From Opitutaceae bacterium (GTDB taxonomy: Bacteria; Verrucomicrobiota; Verrucomicrobiia; Opitutales; Opitutaceae): 64,000 bases of DNA. The position numbers were made by a program, and so were the translations under genes. The notes beneath the pieces were generated by a model. That model was not told where the DNA came from, did no database searches, and saw only the letters and a program-made list of their open reading frames with translations. This document shows, one piece after another, positions 1-8,591 of the stretch; positions within the stretch are counted from its first letter, which is position 1; the number at the start of each line of letters is the position of its first letter. The DNA is taken from positions 434,001 to 498,000 of the forward strand of contig JAWLBB010000001.1 of NCBI GenBank assembly GCA_041395105.1. The letters are read 5' to 3'.

Positions 1-1431
1 CCATCAGCCGCGGCGTTCCCGGGCCTGGTTGTGCCCGGTCAGGAGGTTCTGGGGCAGTACAACTCGGTTTCTCAGCTCTCGTTTGAGCCCGCCTGGGACA
101 GTTCGATGGGCGGCTTCGACCCAAGGAACAACAACACCCTTTACCCCTGGGCCTTTGATTCGGTGGAGAGTTCCGAAAACAACATTGAGGATGATTACGA
201 TCTCGATGAAAAGATCACGGCCCTCTACCTGATGTTCTCCACTGATCTCGGAGAAAAGTTCACCCTGATTGGTGGTGTCCGCTACGAAAAGACGGACGTG
301 GATATCGCGGCCAATACCTGGATCCGTTTCGATGACTTCGGCGAAGATATCGAGCCCCCGTGTGCCAATTATGATCCCAATGCGGACTCGAATTTCTGTC
401 TGGAGTCTTCGGAATCGAACTTTGATTACACGGACTTCTTCCCGAGTATTCAGGGGATCTACCGGTTCAACAATAACCTGCAGCTCCGCGCCGCCTTCAC
501 CACGACAACCGGTCGTCCAAACTTCGAGGACGCCGCGCCCATCACCCGCATGGAAACCGAACTCGCGGAAGCCCGGCAGTATGACGATGAAGGTGCGCTT
601 GTGGAGGTGGGTGAGATCGAGGCTCGGGCCCGCATACGCAACCCTGAACTCCAGCCCTATTACTCGAAGAATTTCGACGTATCCATCGAGTATTTCACCG
701 ATTGGGGCGGCGCTTTTTCCGTGGCTGCGTTCTACAAGGACATCGCGGATCCAATCTTCTCGTTTTCCACGGATGATCGCTACGACACCGAGTTGGACAT
801 CAGCAATCCGGATTTTGCCAACAACTTCACGGTGGCGGATGCCGTCGCGGTGGTCGAGGACTCCTGCAACTGCGATGTGAGCAGCAGTTTTCTGCCCCAG
901 GACGACGCGGTGGCGCGCCTGAGGATGGAAGGCTGGGACAATGCGGAGGGCGGCAAGGTCTCCGGCATCGAGCTCTCGGCCGGAATGCCGCTCTTCTTCC
1001 TGCCGGACTTCCTCGACGGATTGGGGGTCGACGCCAACGTGTCCTTCATCGACTCGGAAATCGATATCCTGGAACGACAGGATGATGAGGAGAAGACACC
1101 GTTCTTCCAGCAGCCCTCGACCATTGCGAATGTGGCCCTCTGGTACCAGAGGAGCGGATGGCAGGCCCGTATCGCGTGGCGCTACCAGGACGAGAGCTTC
1201 AACGAAGTCAGCGATCCCAATGACAACTTCGGCGACCTCTACAAGGCGCCCCGCAGCCAGTTCGACGCGCAGGCCAGCTACCGTTTCAACGAGAACTGGA
1301 CCGCTTACGTCAATGTGAAGAACCTCACCAACGAGAGAGATGTCCGTTGGTTTGGCAATACCTCCAGCCGAATAAACAAGGTTGAGGAATTCGGCCGGAC
1401 CTGGCGCCTGGGCGTGCGCTGGAACTACTAG
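1..1431 (+). CDS. TonB-dependent receptor, C-terminal part (5' end outside window)
   Basis: The reading frame is open from base 1 and ends at 1431, so about 476 residues of the outer-membrane beta-barrel are visible; signal peptide and plug lie upstream of the window. The fragment shows alternating aromatic strands, the segment LRAAFTTTTGRPNFEDAAPI and a C-terminal Tyr after an alternating hydrophobic strand, as expected for insertion by the Bam machinery. The receptor at 48703-51552 has a matching segment (LRFAFTGTIGRPQYEKASPI), so both belong to one subfamily, resembling the Xanth-Caul type. Family role: TonB-energised uptake of oligosaccharides or other large ligands. A terminator follows directly. 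The substrate is unknown. Confidence 0.9.
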   Translation, partial: PSAAAFPGLVVPGQEVLGQYNSVSQLSFEPAWDSSMGGFDPRNNNTLYPWAFDSVESSENNIEDDYDLDEKITALYLMFSTDLGEKFTLIGGVRYEKTDVDIAANTWIRFDDFGEDIEPPCANYDPNADSNFCLESSESNFDYTDFFPSIQGIYRFNNNLQLRAAFTTTTGRPNFEDAAPITRMETELAEARQYDDEGALVEVGEIEARARIRNPELQPYYSKNFDVSIEYFTDWGGAFSVAAFYKDIADPIFSFSTDDRYDTELDISNPDFANNFTVADAVAVVEDSCNCDVSSSFLPQDDAVARLRMEGWDNAEGGKVSGIELSAGMPLFFLPDFLDGLGVDANVSFIDSEIDILERQDDEEKTPFFQQPSTIANVALWYQRSGWQARIAWRYQDESFNEVSDPNDNFGDLYKAPRSQFDAQASYRFNENWTAYVNVKNLTNERDVRWFGNTSSRINKVEEFGRTWRLGVRWNY

Positions 1432-1462
1432 CCTGACGACCGGGTCTCACTGTTTGCCCAAT

Positions 1463-1496
1463 GGCCCTTCCCGTTTGTTCGGGAAGGGCCTTTTTT
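1463..1496 (+). terminator. Rho-independent terminator after the TonB receptor gene
   Basis: A perfect 11-bp stem (GGCCCTTCCCG and its complement) with a 6-nt loop is followed by six T. It starts 32 bp after the receptor stop codon and separates it from the redox genes downstream. Confidence 0.93.
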
Positions 1497-1638
1497 CGCC
1501 GCGAAAGATGCAGGCGCCCGGACACGAACAGACGTTGGGATCAAGGTGCGGAGCCTCTCCCGCCTTTTGTCTGCGTTTCGGGTACCTCGCCCCCGACCTT
1601 GACCCTCGACTCTATCGATTTATGGGTAGGTCCTGACC

Positions 1639-2337
1639 ATGGCTACGCTTCGTTTCATCCGGAAGGCCGCCGTTATCGGCTTCACTTTGCTCTTGTCGAT
1701 CGGGTTCTCCGAATCAACTCCTTCCGACACGCAGTCGGCCATCGAGACCCTTGATTCCAACACGATCGAAGATTTCGACTTCGGCATTCCAACCGTCCAC
1801 AGTCTTGGCAGCGCTGATGCCCCCCTGGTCCTGATCGAGTTCTCTGATTACCATTGTGCGCATTGTTCCCTGTTTCACGAAATGGTTTTTCCCAATGTCC
1901 TGAGCCAGTACATCGACACCGGAAAGGTCTTTTACGTGGCCCTGCACTTTCCCAGCAAGAAATACCCCATCGCGTCAACGGCGGCCGAAGCGGCCTATTG
2001 CGCCGGCGAGCAGGGACGGTTTTGGGAGATGCGTGAGCTCCTCTTTGCGAACAGTCTCTTCCTGAGTGAGGACGAGATCACCGAAATCGCGAGGGGTCTC
2101 GCCATCCACATGGGGGACTATGAGGATTGCATGCGCTCCGGTGCCTATCGAGAGCTTGTGGCAGCGGAGAAACGCTGCGGCCAGAACTCGGGCGTGACCG
2201 TCACCCCCAGTTTCATCCTCGCTCAGAAGCAGGGGCAACATGCGGACAACGGGCGGGTGATCAAAGGACTGCTCAAATGGTCCAAATTCGAAGCGGAGAT
2301 CCTGGAAATGCTGAAAATCGCGGACGAGAATCCTTGA
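1639..2337 (+). CDS. DsbA-family thiol:disulfide oxidoreductase (exported)
   Basis: 232 residues. An N-terminal hydrophobic signal (about residues 8-24) precedes a thioredoxin-fold domain with a CAHC active site at C73-C76 and a cis-proline context VTP at 188-190, the two hallmarks of DsbA/DsbG-like proteins. The usual DsbA site is CPHC; Ala in the second position is a variant that should shift the redox potential. It probably oxidises or isomerises disulfides in the periplasm. It is followed after 11 bp by a 54-aa membrane peptide and then a MauE/DoxX protein, so the three look co-transcribed. ATG start chosen because the signal peptide begins there. Confidence 0.85.
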   Translation: MATLRFIRKAAVIGFTLLLSIGFSESTPSDTQSAIETLDSNTIEDFDFGIPTVHSLGSADAPLVLIEFSDYHCAHCSLFHEMVFPNVLSQYIDTGKVFYVALHFPSKKYPIASTAAEAAYCAGEQGRFWEMRELLFANSLFLSEDEITEIARGLAIHMGDYEDCMRSGAYRELVAAEKRCGQNSGVTVTPSFILAQKQGQHADNGRVIKGLLKWSKFEAEILEMLKIADENP

Positions 2338-2348
2338 ACCGCACGGAC

Positions 2349-2513
2349 ATGACGTCGTTGCCCAAAGGCACCTCTCCCGGTTTCCTCGCTCGAAGAAGCG
2401 TCCAGCTCGCCATCATCCTCGCGGTTGGAGTCGCGCTTGGCCTGATCTTCAACGCCCTGAACCCCGACGGGATTCCCCTGGTCAAGCAAAGGCCCGTCCT
2501 GCACCAGCCATGA
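2349..2513 (+). CDS. Small membrane peptide, possibly the anchor of a lost rhodanese
   Basis: 54 residues from ATG 2349. It has a short basic N-terminus, one transmembrane segment (about residues 17-35) and the tail NALNPDGIPLVKQRP, then stops. From memory, the membrane segment plus N-A-L-N-P-D-G-I-P-L-V resembles the N-terminus of membrane-anchored rhodanese-domain proteins found next to MauE/DoxX genes; here the rhodanese domain is absent. Its stop codon overlaps the next start (ATGA), so translation is coupled. It may be a functional small protein or the remnant of a deletion. Length and frame support a real gene; the function is not established. Confidence 0.6.
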   Translation: MTSLPKGTSPGFLARRSVQLAIILAVGVALGLIFNALNPDGIPLVKQRPVLHQP

Positions 2514-2938
2514 ACTGCAAGGTCGTGTTCCTACTACGGTGTCTGCTCGGAGGAATTTTCATCTGGGCCGGTCTGGTCAAGGTGGGAGGGCCGATGGACT
2601 TCCTGGTTTCAATCTATGGCTATGACCTGGGCCTGCCGGAAACACCGGTCCGAATTACCGTGGTCGTTCTGCCCTGGATTGAGATCCTTTCGGGAATCGC
2701 CATTGTTACGGGGATCTGGCAGCAGGCAGGCCTGATCCTGTCGGCGCTGATGCTGGCCGCTTTCCTGGCCTTCACCGGCCAGGCCTGGCTGAGAGGACTC
2801 GATATATCCTGTGGCTGCTTCGGGAGTTTGCTCGAGGAAGAATCCATTCTGGGAAGTGTGCAGTTCGCCTTTCTCAGGAATCTCGTGCTCATGGCCATCA
2901 CCGTGACCCTTCTGGTCCGGGGACGCGGCCAGCGCTGA
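2510..2938 (+). CDS. MauE/DoxX-family membrane protein
   Basis: 142 residues with four predicted transmembrane helices. The motif CGCFG lies at residues 101-105 before the last helix, as in MauE/DoxX-like proteins, which are thought to supply or relay reducing or oxidising equivalents for periplasmic disulfide formation. Its position behind a DsbA-like gene fits a role as the redox partner of that protein. The start overlaps the preceding stop (ATGA). The cysteine pair C101/C103 is the likely redox centre. A direct role in methylamine metabolism is unlikely, since no mau structural genes are present. Confidence 0.8.
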   Translation: MNCKVVFLLRCLLGGIFIWAGLVKVGGPMDFLVSIYGYDLGLPETPVRITVVVLPWIEILSGIAIVTGIWQQAGLILSALMLAAFLAFTGQAWLRGLDISCGCFGSLLEEESILGSVQFAFLRNLVLMAITVTLLVRGRGQR

Positions 2939-2993
2939 AGGGAGGCCCTCTCTTCCGATCCCGGTGCCCGGGTTGCCTGGAGCCGACCGGTTC

Positions 2994-4793
2994 CTATTCG
3001 AAGTGGAGCGTGACCCTTGAAAGAACAGGCGATGGTCCGGCATTCGGGCTCAGGAGCCTCGCCCGGTACTGAATCCAACCGCCTTCCAGTGGATTGTCGA
3101 TCGGACCGGGTTCGGTCCACCAGGTATAGGCTCCGTCAGGACCCATCCACGGAGAGGTCGCCAGTCCCGCTTCGGAGGTTGCGGTTCGTATCTGAAACTG
3201 CACGCCTGTGCCGAAAGGCGACTCCGCCTCCCAGTCGATCGAGGATGGCTTTTCCCGATCGGGCAGGTGATGACCTGAAGAGATATAGTCTTCATAAAAC
3301 CCGCGGTCGTAGCTGTTGCCCGGATCGCGCAGGTTGAGTCCTGAGGGACCGCGACTGGGAATGTCGAAGCGGCGATCATCCGAATAGCCATTCGGTCCAC
3401 CCCAGAATAGCATCGAATCCGTGCTGTGCCGGTGTGGTTCGGCCACGAGGGTGGAACCGGACCGACGGTGGTTGGCGAAGAAGAGATCGAGCCATCCATC
3501 GCGGTCAAAATCCAGGGCAACCGAACCGGAGGATCCATAGCTGAGCAGCTCGGTTCGTGGTCGGGTGGAGAAGCCGTCCTGATTTCCCCAGTAGATCAAC
3601 GAGGGTCGATTGCCGGAGACCTCGCCCCCATAGGCCATCAGGACGAGGTCGAGCCACCCGTCGCGATCGAGGTCTGCGATCGTGTTCTGGTAGGCCACAT
3701 AGGAGGCTACCGTCGCCCGGCGGTCGTTGCTGAAGCCTTCAGCCCCGCCATAATAGATGAAGGAGGAGGTCTCCGTGCCGTCGGCCGGACCGCGTTGCGG
3801 GAGGAGAAGATCGAGCCAGCCATCGCGGTTGAGATCGGCCGCCTGGATGTACATGAGTTGATCGGGGCGACCGAGTTCGAAGGTCCGGTGCCGGCCGGTG
3901 TCGAACCCCTCCGCTGAACCGTACCAGATGGAGAAAGTGCCGTTCTCCTCCTGCGCGGCAACGTCGAGCCAACCATCCTTGTCGAGGTCGGCCAGCAACG
4001 GTCCCCGAGTCTTTTCCTTCCGGGAGGGGATGATGGATCGGTTTTCGCGGCGAAAGCCATCAGCGGATCCCCAATGGATCGGTATCCCATTGGTCTCGGG
4101 GTATTCAGGGTCAAAGGTGGTTCCGCCGGTCAGCATGTCGAGGAAGCCATCCTTGTTGATATCAGCGATGCGAACACCACCATAGGATGATTCCGAGGTG
4201 ATCTCACTGGTCCGTTGAAAACCACGGTCACTGCCCCAGTGCACGGTGATGCCGCTCTGCTCGTGCGCGACGCCCTGGATGAAATTTTCGCGGGTGAGGA
4301 TGAGGTCGACATATCCGTCGTCATCGAGATCCGCCTGGCCGATGCCGAATATCTGGTGGGTGGGAAAAGAGACCGCCGGCCTGGCGGCGAAGGAGCGGGT
4401 GCCGTCGCCCCAGTAAAGATCGGTCTGGGAAGCCCCGTCGCGAAAACCGCCCTCATCGTTGAAGAAGACGACATCTGGTGCGCCGTCATTGTTCAGGTCG
4501 CCGACGGTGTTGGCCACTGAGCCGGCAGTGGGCAGTTGCGAGTGATTGCCGAAGCGGAAGCGGCCCTCCTCATTCCAGTAGATGTAGGAAAAGATGCTGC
4601 GCTGATTGGTGACATTGGCGTTGCTGAAAACCAGTTCGGGATAGCCATCCTCGTTCAGGTCGCGAGCGCTGACCCAGCTGGCCCCCAGGGTCGGCAGTCT
4701 GAGGACGTCGTTGTGGCTGAGGCGGCCGAGTGTCGAGTAGAAGACGAGGGAATCCGTCCAGGTGGCACCGCCCTCGCTCTGGTAGTTGGCCAC
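2994..4793 (-). CDS. FG-GAP/VCBS repeat protein, C-terminal part of a frameshift-split gene
   Basis: 599 codons that continue the protein encoded at 4796-5854 in a shifted frame. They line up with the intact 953-aa paralogue at 9904-12765 from its GGATWTDS segment to the end. The part contains eight D-x-[DN]-x-D-G calcium-loop motifs (for example DLNRDGWLDLLLP) and the shared C-terminal domain ending WIQYRARLLSPNAGPSPVLSRV. There is no signal peptide of its own; the first codon is a GTG inside the former gene. Losing one base near 4805-4808 explains the break, so this is either a recent pseudogene or an assembly error. It should not be read as an independent gene. Confidence 0.8.
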   Translation of the reverse strand: MANYQSEGGATWTDSLVFYSTLGRLSHNDVLRLPTLGASWVSARDLNEDGYPELVFSNANVTNQRSIFSYIYWNEEGRFRFGNHSQLPTAGSVANTVGDLNNDGAPDVVFFNDEGGFRDGASQTDLYWGDGTRSFAARPAVSFPTHQIFGIGQADLDDDGYVDLILTRENFIQGVAHEQSGITVHWGSDRGFQRTSEITSESSYGGVRIADINKDGFLDMLTGGTTFDPEYPETNGIPIHWGSADGFRRENRSIIPSRKEKTRGPLLADLDKDGWLDVAAQEENGTFSIWYGSAEGFDTGRHRTFELGRPDQLMYIQAADLNRDGWLDLLLPQRGPADGTETSSFIYYGGAEGFSNDRRATVASYVAYQNTIADLDRDGWLDLVLMAYGGEVSGNRPSLIYWGNQDGFSTRPRTELLSYGSSGSVALDFDRDGWLDLFFANHRRSGSTLVAEPHRHSTDSMLFWGGPNGYSDDRRFDIPSRGPSGLNLRDPGNSYDRGFYEDYISSGHHLPDREKPSSIDWEAESPFGTGVQFQIRTATSEAGLATSPWMGPDGAYTWWTEPGPIDNPLEGGWIQYRARLLSPNAGPSPVLSRVTLHFE

Positions 4794-4795
4794 AA

Positions 4796-5854
4796 TCAGA
4801 TCGTCGTTCCGTCCCGGTCCACATCCGCGGCACAGAGCCTGCGGGGCATTTGCACAGCGAGTTCAAGGGAATCGTCCCTGGAAAACCGACCATCGCGGGC
4901 ATACAGGATGGTCACTGTCTCCGGCCTGCCGATCGCGAGATCCCGAGCGCCGTCGGCATCGAAATCACCGAGGGCGAGGACATCGCCGGCCATCTCGAGA
5001 TGTGCCTTTGCCACGCCCGTGGCAAAGGCGCCGTCAACCGATCTCAGCAGATGGATTCTTTCCGAGGTCTGGACGATCAGGTCGTCCTTTTCGTCGCCAT
5101 CGAGATCGGCGGTGAGAACGAAGCGGGCAGGTTCGCCATCGAGCGGCAGTGTCAGACGATGGGCCGGATCGAAGCCCTCGGGGGAATTCCAATAGATCAG
5201 GCTGACTTTTCCCTTGGAGTCTCCCTTCGGATCCATCCATTCGCAGGCGATGGCAAGATCCGCCCAGCCGTCACCGTTGAAGTCGCCGGAAGTGATCATC
5301 CGGCCGGAAAAGGCGGGGAGGGCGGTTCGCTGGTGGGCTGAAAAACCGGTTGGCGTGCCCCAATAGATCCAGGAACTGACTTCCTTGACGTGGCTGTCGG
5401 CAGCGTTGGACACGATCAGGTCGTTCAGTCCATCCTTGTTCAAGTCGGCCACCAGGCCCGAACTGGACCCGCCTCCCGGCAGTTCGATGCGGGTGCGGGC
5501 GTCGACTTCACCGTGCCGATTGATATAGAGATAGGTGTTTTCCTTTTCTGTCTGGGAGTGACCGGATGGCACAACCAGATCGACGAAGCCATCCTGGTTC
5601 AAATCCCAGCGGCTGATCATCTGGATCCGGCCCCGGGCGGAGACATACAGGTTGCTGCCGCCGTCGAGAAACGTGCCATCACTGAAGCCTTCAAAAGTTT
5701 CCTCGGTCCAGGTGGAGGCCGCCCGGATCTCCGGTGTCAGGTTGAGCAGGCAGAGGGAGAGCGCAAAGAGTCCTGCTTCGAAGGGTCGACGGCAGAAGGG
5801 ACGATTGGACGGACGGTAGGTCCTATGGTCGTTTTCGGGGCAGGAATTTTTCAT
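4796..5854 (-). CDS. FG-GAP/VCBS repeat protein, N-terminal part of a frameshift-split gene
   Basis: 352 codons from ATG 5854. A signal peptide (hydrophobic stretch around residues 25-45, ending near IRA) is followed by the block FDGGSNLYVSARGR-like sequence shared by all three paralogues, and by five complete calcium-loop motifs. The sixth motif starts DVDRDG and then shifts frame and stops at 4796. Re-inserting one base restores DDLIVANY and joins it to 2994-4793, giving about 951 residues, the same length as the paralogues (953 and 949). The intact protein would be a secreted beta-propeller, probably for surface binding of carbohydrate or protein. It diverges from the lyase gene at 5982. 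Confidence 0.82.
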   Translation of the reverse strand: MKNSCPENDHRTYRPSNRPFCRRPFEAGLFALSLCLLNLTPEIRAASTWTEETFEGFSDGTFLDGGSNLYVSARGRIQMISRWDLNQDGFVDLVVPSGHSQTEKENTYLYINRHGEVDARTRIELPGGGSSSGLVADLNKDGLNDLIVSNAADSHVKEVSSWIYWGTPTGFSAHQRTALPAFSGRMITSGDFNGDGWADLAIACEWMDPKGDSKGKVSLIYWNSPEGFDPAHRLTLPLDGEPARFVLTADLDGDEKDDLIVQTSERIHLLRSVDGAFATGVAKAHLEMAGDVLALGDFDADGARDLAIGRPETVTILYARDGRFSRDDSLELAVQMPRRLCAADVDRDGTTI

Positions 5855-5957
5855 GGGGCGGGATGGACCGGAAAGAGAAGGGGCGGCCTGTCGGCGGGCA
5901 CTGGGGATGCGCGTGATGGGTGCCCATTTAGCACTCGACAGGGTTTACTGAGAATGT

Positions 5958-5972
5958 ACTGATATGATGAGT
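5958..5972. promoter_or_regulatory. Candidate operator, ACT-ATATGAT-AGT palindrome (site A)
   Basis: ACTGATATGATGAGT is an imperfect palindrome (ACT-N-AT-N3-AT-N-AGT) in the 127-bp gap between the divergent FG-GAP gene (5854) and lyase gene (5982). Read on the other strand it is ACTCATCATATCAGT, matching the sites at 14099 and 14298. No regulator gene sits beside it. Confidence 0.45.
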
Positions 5973-5981
5973 TGAGTCGCA

Positions 5982-6962
5982 ATGGCAAACCCGTTTTCCA
6001 ATTCCCGGCCGTCATCCGATGCCTCTCCAATCCAGGCAGCCAGGCCTCGGGGAATCGTGACTGCGTTGATCACTCCGATGACGGCAGACCACGGTCTGGA
6101 CAGACCTGCCCTTGAAGGTCTGCTCGAACGACAGATTCAATCCGGTGTCCACGGTATCTTCGTGCTGGGATCGGTGGGCGAAGGTCCCCTTCTGACGGAA
6201 ACCATGTCGGCCGAGGTGGCCCGCTGCACAACCGAGGTGATTGGCGGGCGTTGCCCGGTCCTCGGGGGCGCCATCGACAATTCGGTGGAGCGGTGCCTGC
6301 GACGGTTGGATGCCCTGGCTGAAGCGGGAGTGGATATCGGGGTGCTGACCCTGCCCTGCTACGGCTGGCCTCACCGGGTGGCGGAGAGTGTCTCGTTCTT
6401 CAGCGACGTGGCGAAGCGCTCACCATTGCCCATCATGGCTTACGACCTGCCCAAAGTGGTCGGGTGGCGGATGCCCATCGAACTGATCGAAGCTCTCTTC
6501 GAGATCAGGAACCTGATCGGACTGAAGTGCACCCACGCAGACGCTCCTGCGATGCTGGAGGCGTGTTCATCGCCCAGGAGACCGGCCGGCTTTGCGTTCC
6601 TTCCCGGGAATTCAGCGCTGGTTCTGCCCATGCTCCAGGCGGGGGCCGACGGTCTGGTCTGCACTCCGTCAAACGTTTTTCCGGAGCCCTTTGTGGAGCT
6701 CTACCGGGCCTTCGAAGAGCAGCGGCTGGATGCGGCCCAGGCGATCGCGGATCATGTCCTGCCCGGATTGGTGGAACTCTTGGGTATTCTGCCCAATGGA
6801 GCGGGCAGCATCAAGGCGGTGCTGGAGGTTCAGGGGCTCGCCTGGAGGTACACCGCCCCTCCGTGGCCGCAGGCTTCCGGGAAGGAGATGGAGGTGGCGA
6901 AGAAGATTCTCGAAAAGATCAACCGTTCACTGAAAATCGGCGAGGGATTGCCAGTGGAATGA
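5982..6962 (+). CDS. Dihydrodipicolinate synthase/N-acetylneuraminate lyase family protein
   Basis: 326 residues forming a class I aldolase TIM barrel. The Schiff-base lysine is K182 (IGLKCTHAD) and the conserved tyrosine Y154 lies in MAYDLPK, a variant of YNxP. The loop normally reading GTTGE is GSVGEG. These changes argue against true DHDPS (lysine synthesis) and favour a sugar-acid or keto-acid lyase or dehydratase. It has no signal peptide, so it acts in the cytoplasm. A PhoD phosphatase and an enolase-superfamily dehydratase follow on the same strand, 87 and 115-odd bases between stops and starts or less, suggesting a shared transcript. The substrate is not predictable from sequence. Confidence 0.82.
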   Translation: MANPFSNSRPSSDASPIQAARPRGIVTALITPMTADHGLDRPALEGLLERQIQSGVHGIFVLGSVGEGPLLTETMSAEVARCTTEVIGGRCPVLGGAIDNSVERCLRRLDALAEAGVDIGVLTLPCYGWPHRVAESVSFFSDVAKRSPLPIMAYDLPKVVGWRMPIELIEALFEIRNLIGLKCTHADAPAMLEACSSPRRPAGFAFLPGNSALVLPMLQAGADGLVCTPSNVFPEPFVELYRAFEEQRLDAAQAIADHVLPGLVELLGILPNGAGSIKAVLEVQGLAWRYTAPPWPQASGKEMEVAKKILEKINRSLKIGEGLPVE

Positions 6963-7049
6963 GACGGGGGGCGCCTCCTGGAGAGTTTCCTGACCCGCGC
7001 CCCCGGATCCCAGCTTAAGTTTTCAACCCAGCCTCAGGAAAGCAGACAC

Positions 7050-8564
7050 ATGCATGACTTGAACACCAATCCGCGCCGGGCGATTCTTACCGCCCTGCTT
7101 TTGAGTCTGTTGCCGTTGACCTTGAAGGCGGCGGCTCCCTACTTTGCCACAGGGGCGCGAGTAGGCGAGGTTTCCCAGGATTCCGCCATCATCTGGAGCC
7201 GGCTGACCGCCGAGAAGGACCGGCGGTGGGATGGCGTGGTTCCGATGCCCCTGATGAGCCCCACACGGGTCATTTCTGAATCGCCGGATATCCCGGCCTC
7301 CGAATGGGAAGGCGCCGTGCCGGGCATCGCCGGGGAGATCCGGGTGGCGTTTTCGGTGAACCCCGTTTGCGGCGAAGAGGCTCAGCGTACTGATTGGGTG
7401 AAGGTCGATGAAGGCACCGACTTTTCCCACAGCTTTCACCTGCGCGGATTGCAGAGTGGAACGCGCTATTATTATGTGATCGAAGGTCGTTTGACCGTGG
7501 ATGCCCCGGTTTCCCGGAGTGAGGTGGGGACTTTCGGGACAGCGCCCGATCCGGATGAATGGGAGGATGTCTGGTTCTCGGTCATGACCTGCCAGCTCTA
7601 CTACCAGCGCGACGATCGCAACGGGTTTCGTCTTTACCGCTCATTGGCCCACCTGAGCCCGATCTTTCTCGATTACCCCGACTTCATGGTGCGGACCGGC
7701 GACAACGTTTATTACGACAGGGATAATCCGCGGGGCAGCACCGTCGATCTCTGCCGCTTGCATTGGCAGCGGATGTTCTCCCTGCCCCTGTTGCTGGACT
7801 TCCTGCGCCAGGTACCAAGTTATTGGCAGAAGGACGACCACGACGCTTTCTTTGATGATTCCTATCCGGGATTGAAGGCCCCGTGGATCGAGCCGTTGAC
7901 CTATGAGGACGGGGCACGTATCTTTCGGGAACAGACGCCGGTCGGGGACGATCTTTACCGAACCTACCGATGGGGCAGGGGTATCCAGATCTGGCTGACG
8001 GAAAACCGTGATTTTCGAACGCCGGACACCATGCCTGACGGGCCGGACAAGACGATCTGGGGACGGGAACAGAAGGAATGGCTGAAGCGGACGCTTCTCG
8101 AGAGCGATGCCCCCTTCAAGATCATTGTCAGTCCGACTGCGCTGGTCGGTCCCGACAACCGCGACCAGGCCGACAATCACGCCAACGAAGCCTTCCGACG
8201 CGAGGGCGACGAGTTTCGCCAGTGGGCGTACGCCAATGGCCTGACGAAGAATCTGTTCATCCTGGCCGGCGACCGTCACTGGCAGTACGCCTCGACGGAT
8301 CCCAAGACGGGTCTGCGCGAGTTTGCCTGCGGTCCGGCTTCCGATGAGATGGTTCTCAACGGCCCGGGATACGACTCCAATTATCACTCTTTCTACCGAT
8401 CGGGCGGCGGCTTCATCACGGTCAGCTTCCGTAAAGGAACCAAGAAGGTATTGGCGAATCCGCAGCGGGTGGTGGTCGAGGATGGCGCCCCGATCCTGAC
8501 CATCCGGATCCATGATGTGGACGGCAAGGTGGTCCATGAGGTTCGCGAGGTCGCGACTCTCTAG
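7050..8564 (+). CDS. PhoD-like metallophosphatase, exported
   Basis: 504 residues. An N-terminal hydrophobic signal (about residues 10-28, ending LKAAA) precedes a fibronectin-like N-terminal domain with AIIWSRLT and a calcineurin-like phosphatase domain. Metal-site motifs are visible: VRTGDNVYYD, KDDHDAFFDD and LAGDRHWQY. These are typical of alkaline phosphatase D family phosphodiesterases/phosphomonoesterases, which use Ca/Fe. An AGGAAAG stretch about 8 bases before the ATG is a reasonable ribosome binding site. It lies between a lyase and a dehydratase gene on the same strand. It may release phosphate from organic esters or remove phosphate substituents from a glycan; the sequence does not decide. 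Confidence 0.85.
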   Translation: MHDLNTNPRRAILTALLLSLLPLTLKAAAPYFATGARVGEVSQDSAIIWSRLTAEKDRRWDGVVPMPLMSPTRVISESPDIPASEWEGAVPGIAGEIRVAFSVNPVCGEEAQRTDWVKVDEGTDFSHSFHLRGLQSGTRYYYVIEGRLTVDAPVSRSEVGTFGTAPDPDEWEDVWFSVMTCQLYYQRDDRNGFRLYRSLAHLSPIFLDYPDFMVRTGDNVYYDRDNPRGSTVDLCRLHWQRMFSLPLLLDFLRQVPSYWQKDDHDAFFDDSYPGLKAPWIEPLTYEDGARIFREQTPVGDDLYRTYRWGRGIQIWLTENRDFRTPDTMPDGPDKTIWGREQKEWLKRTLLESDAPFKIIVSPTALVGPDNRDQADNHANEAFRREGDEFRQWAYANGLTKNLFILAGDRHWQYASTDPKTGLREFACGPASDEMVLNGPGYDSNYHSFYRSGGGFITVSFRKGTKKVLANPQRVVVEDGAPILTIRIHDVDGKVVHEVREVATL

Positions 8565-8591
8565 AAGAGGTTCGCCAACCAGAAAAAACAC

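Noticed and set aside
4796..4812. Programmed ribosomal frameshift as the explanation of the split FG-GAP gene
   Set aside because: No slippery heptamer or downstream structure is evident, and the two intact paralogues do not use a shift here.
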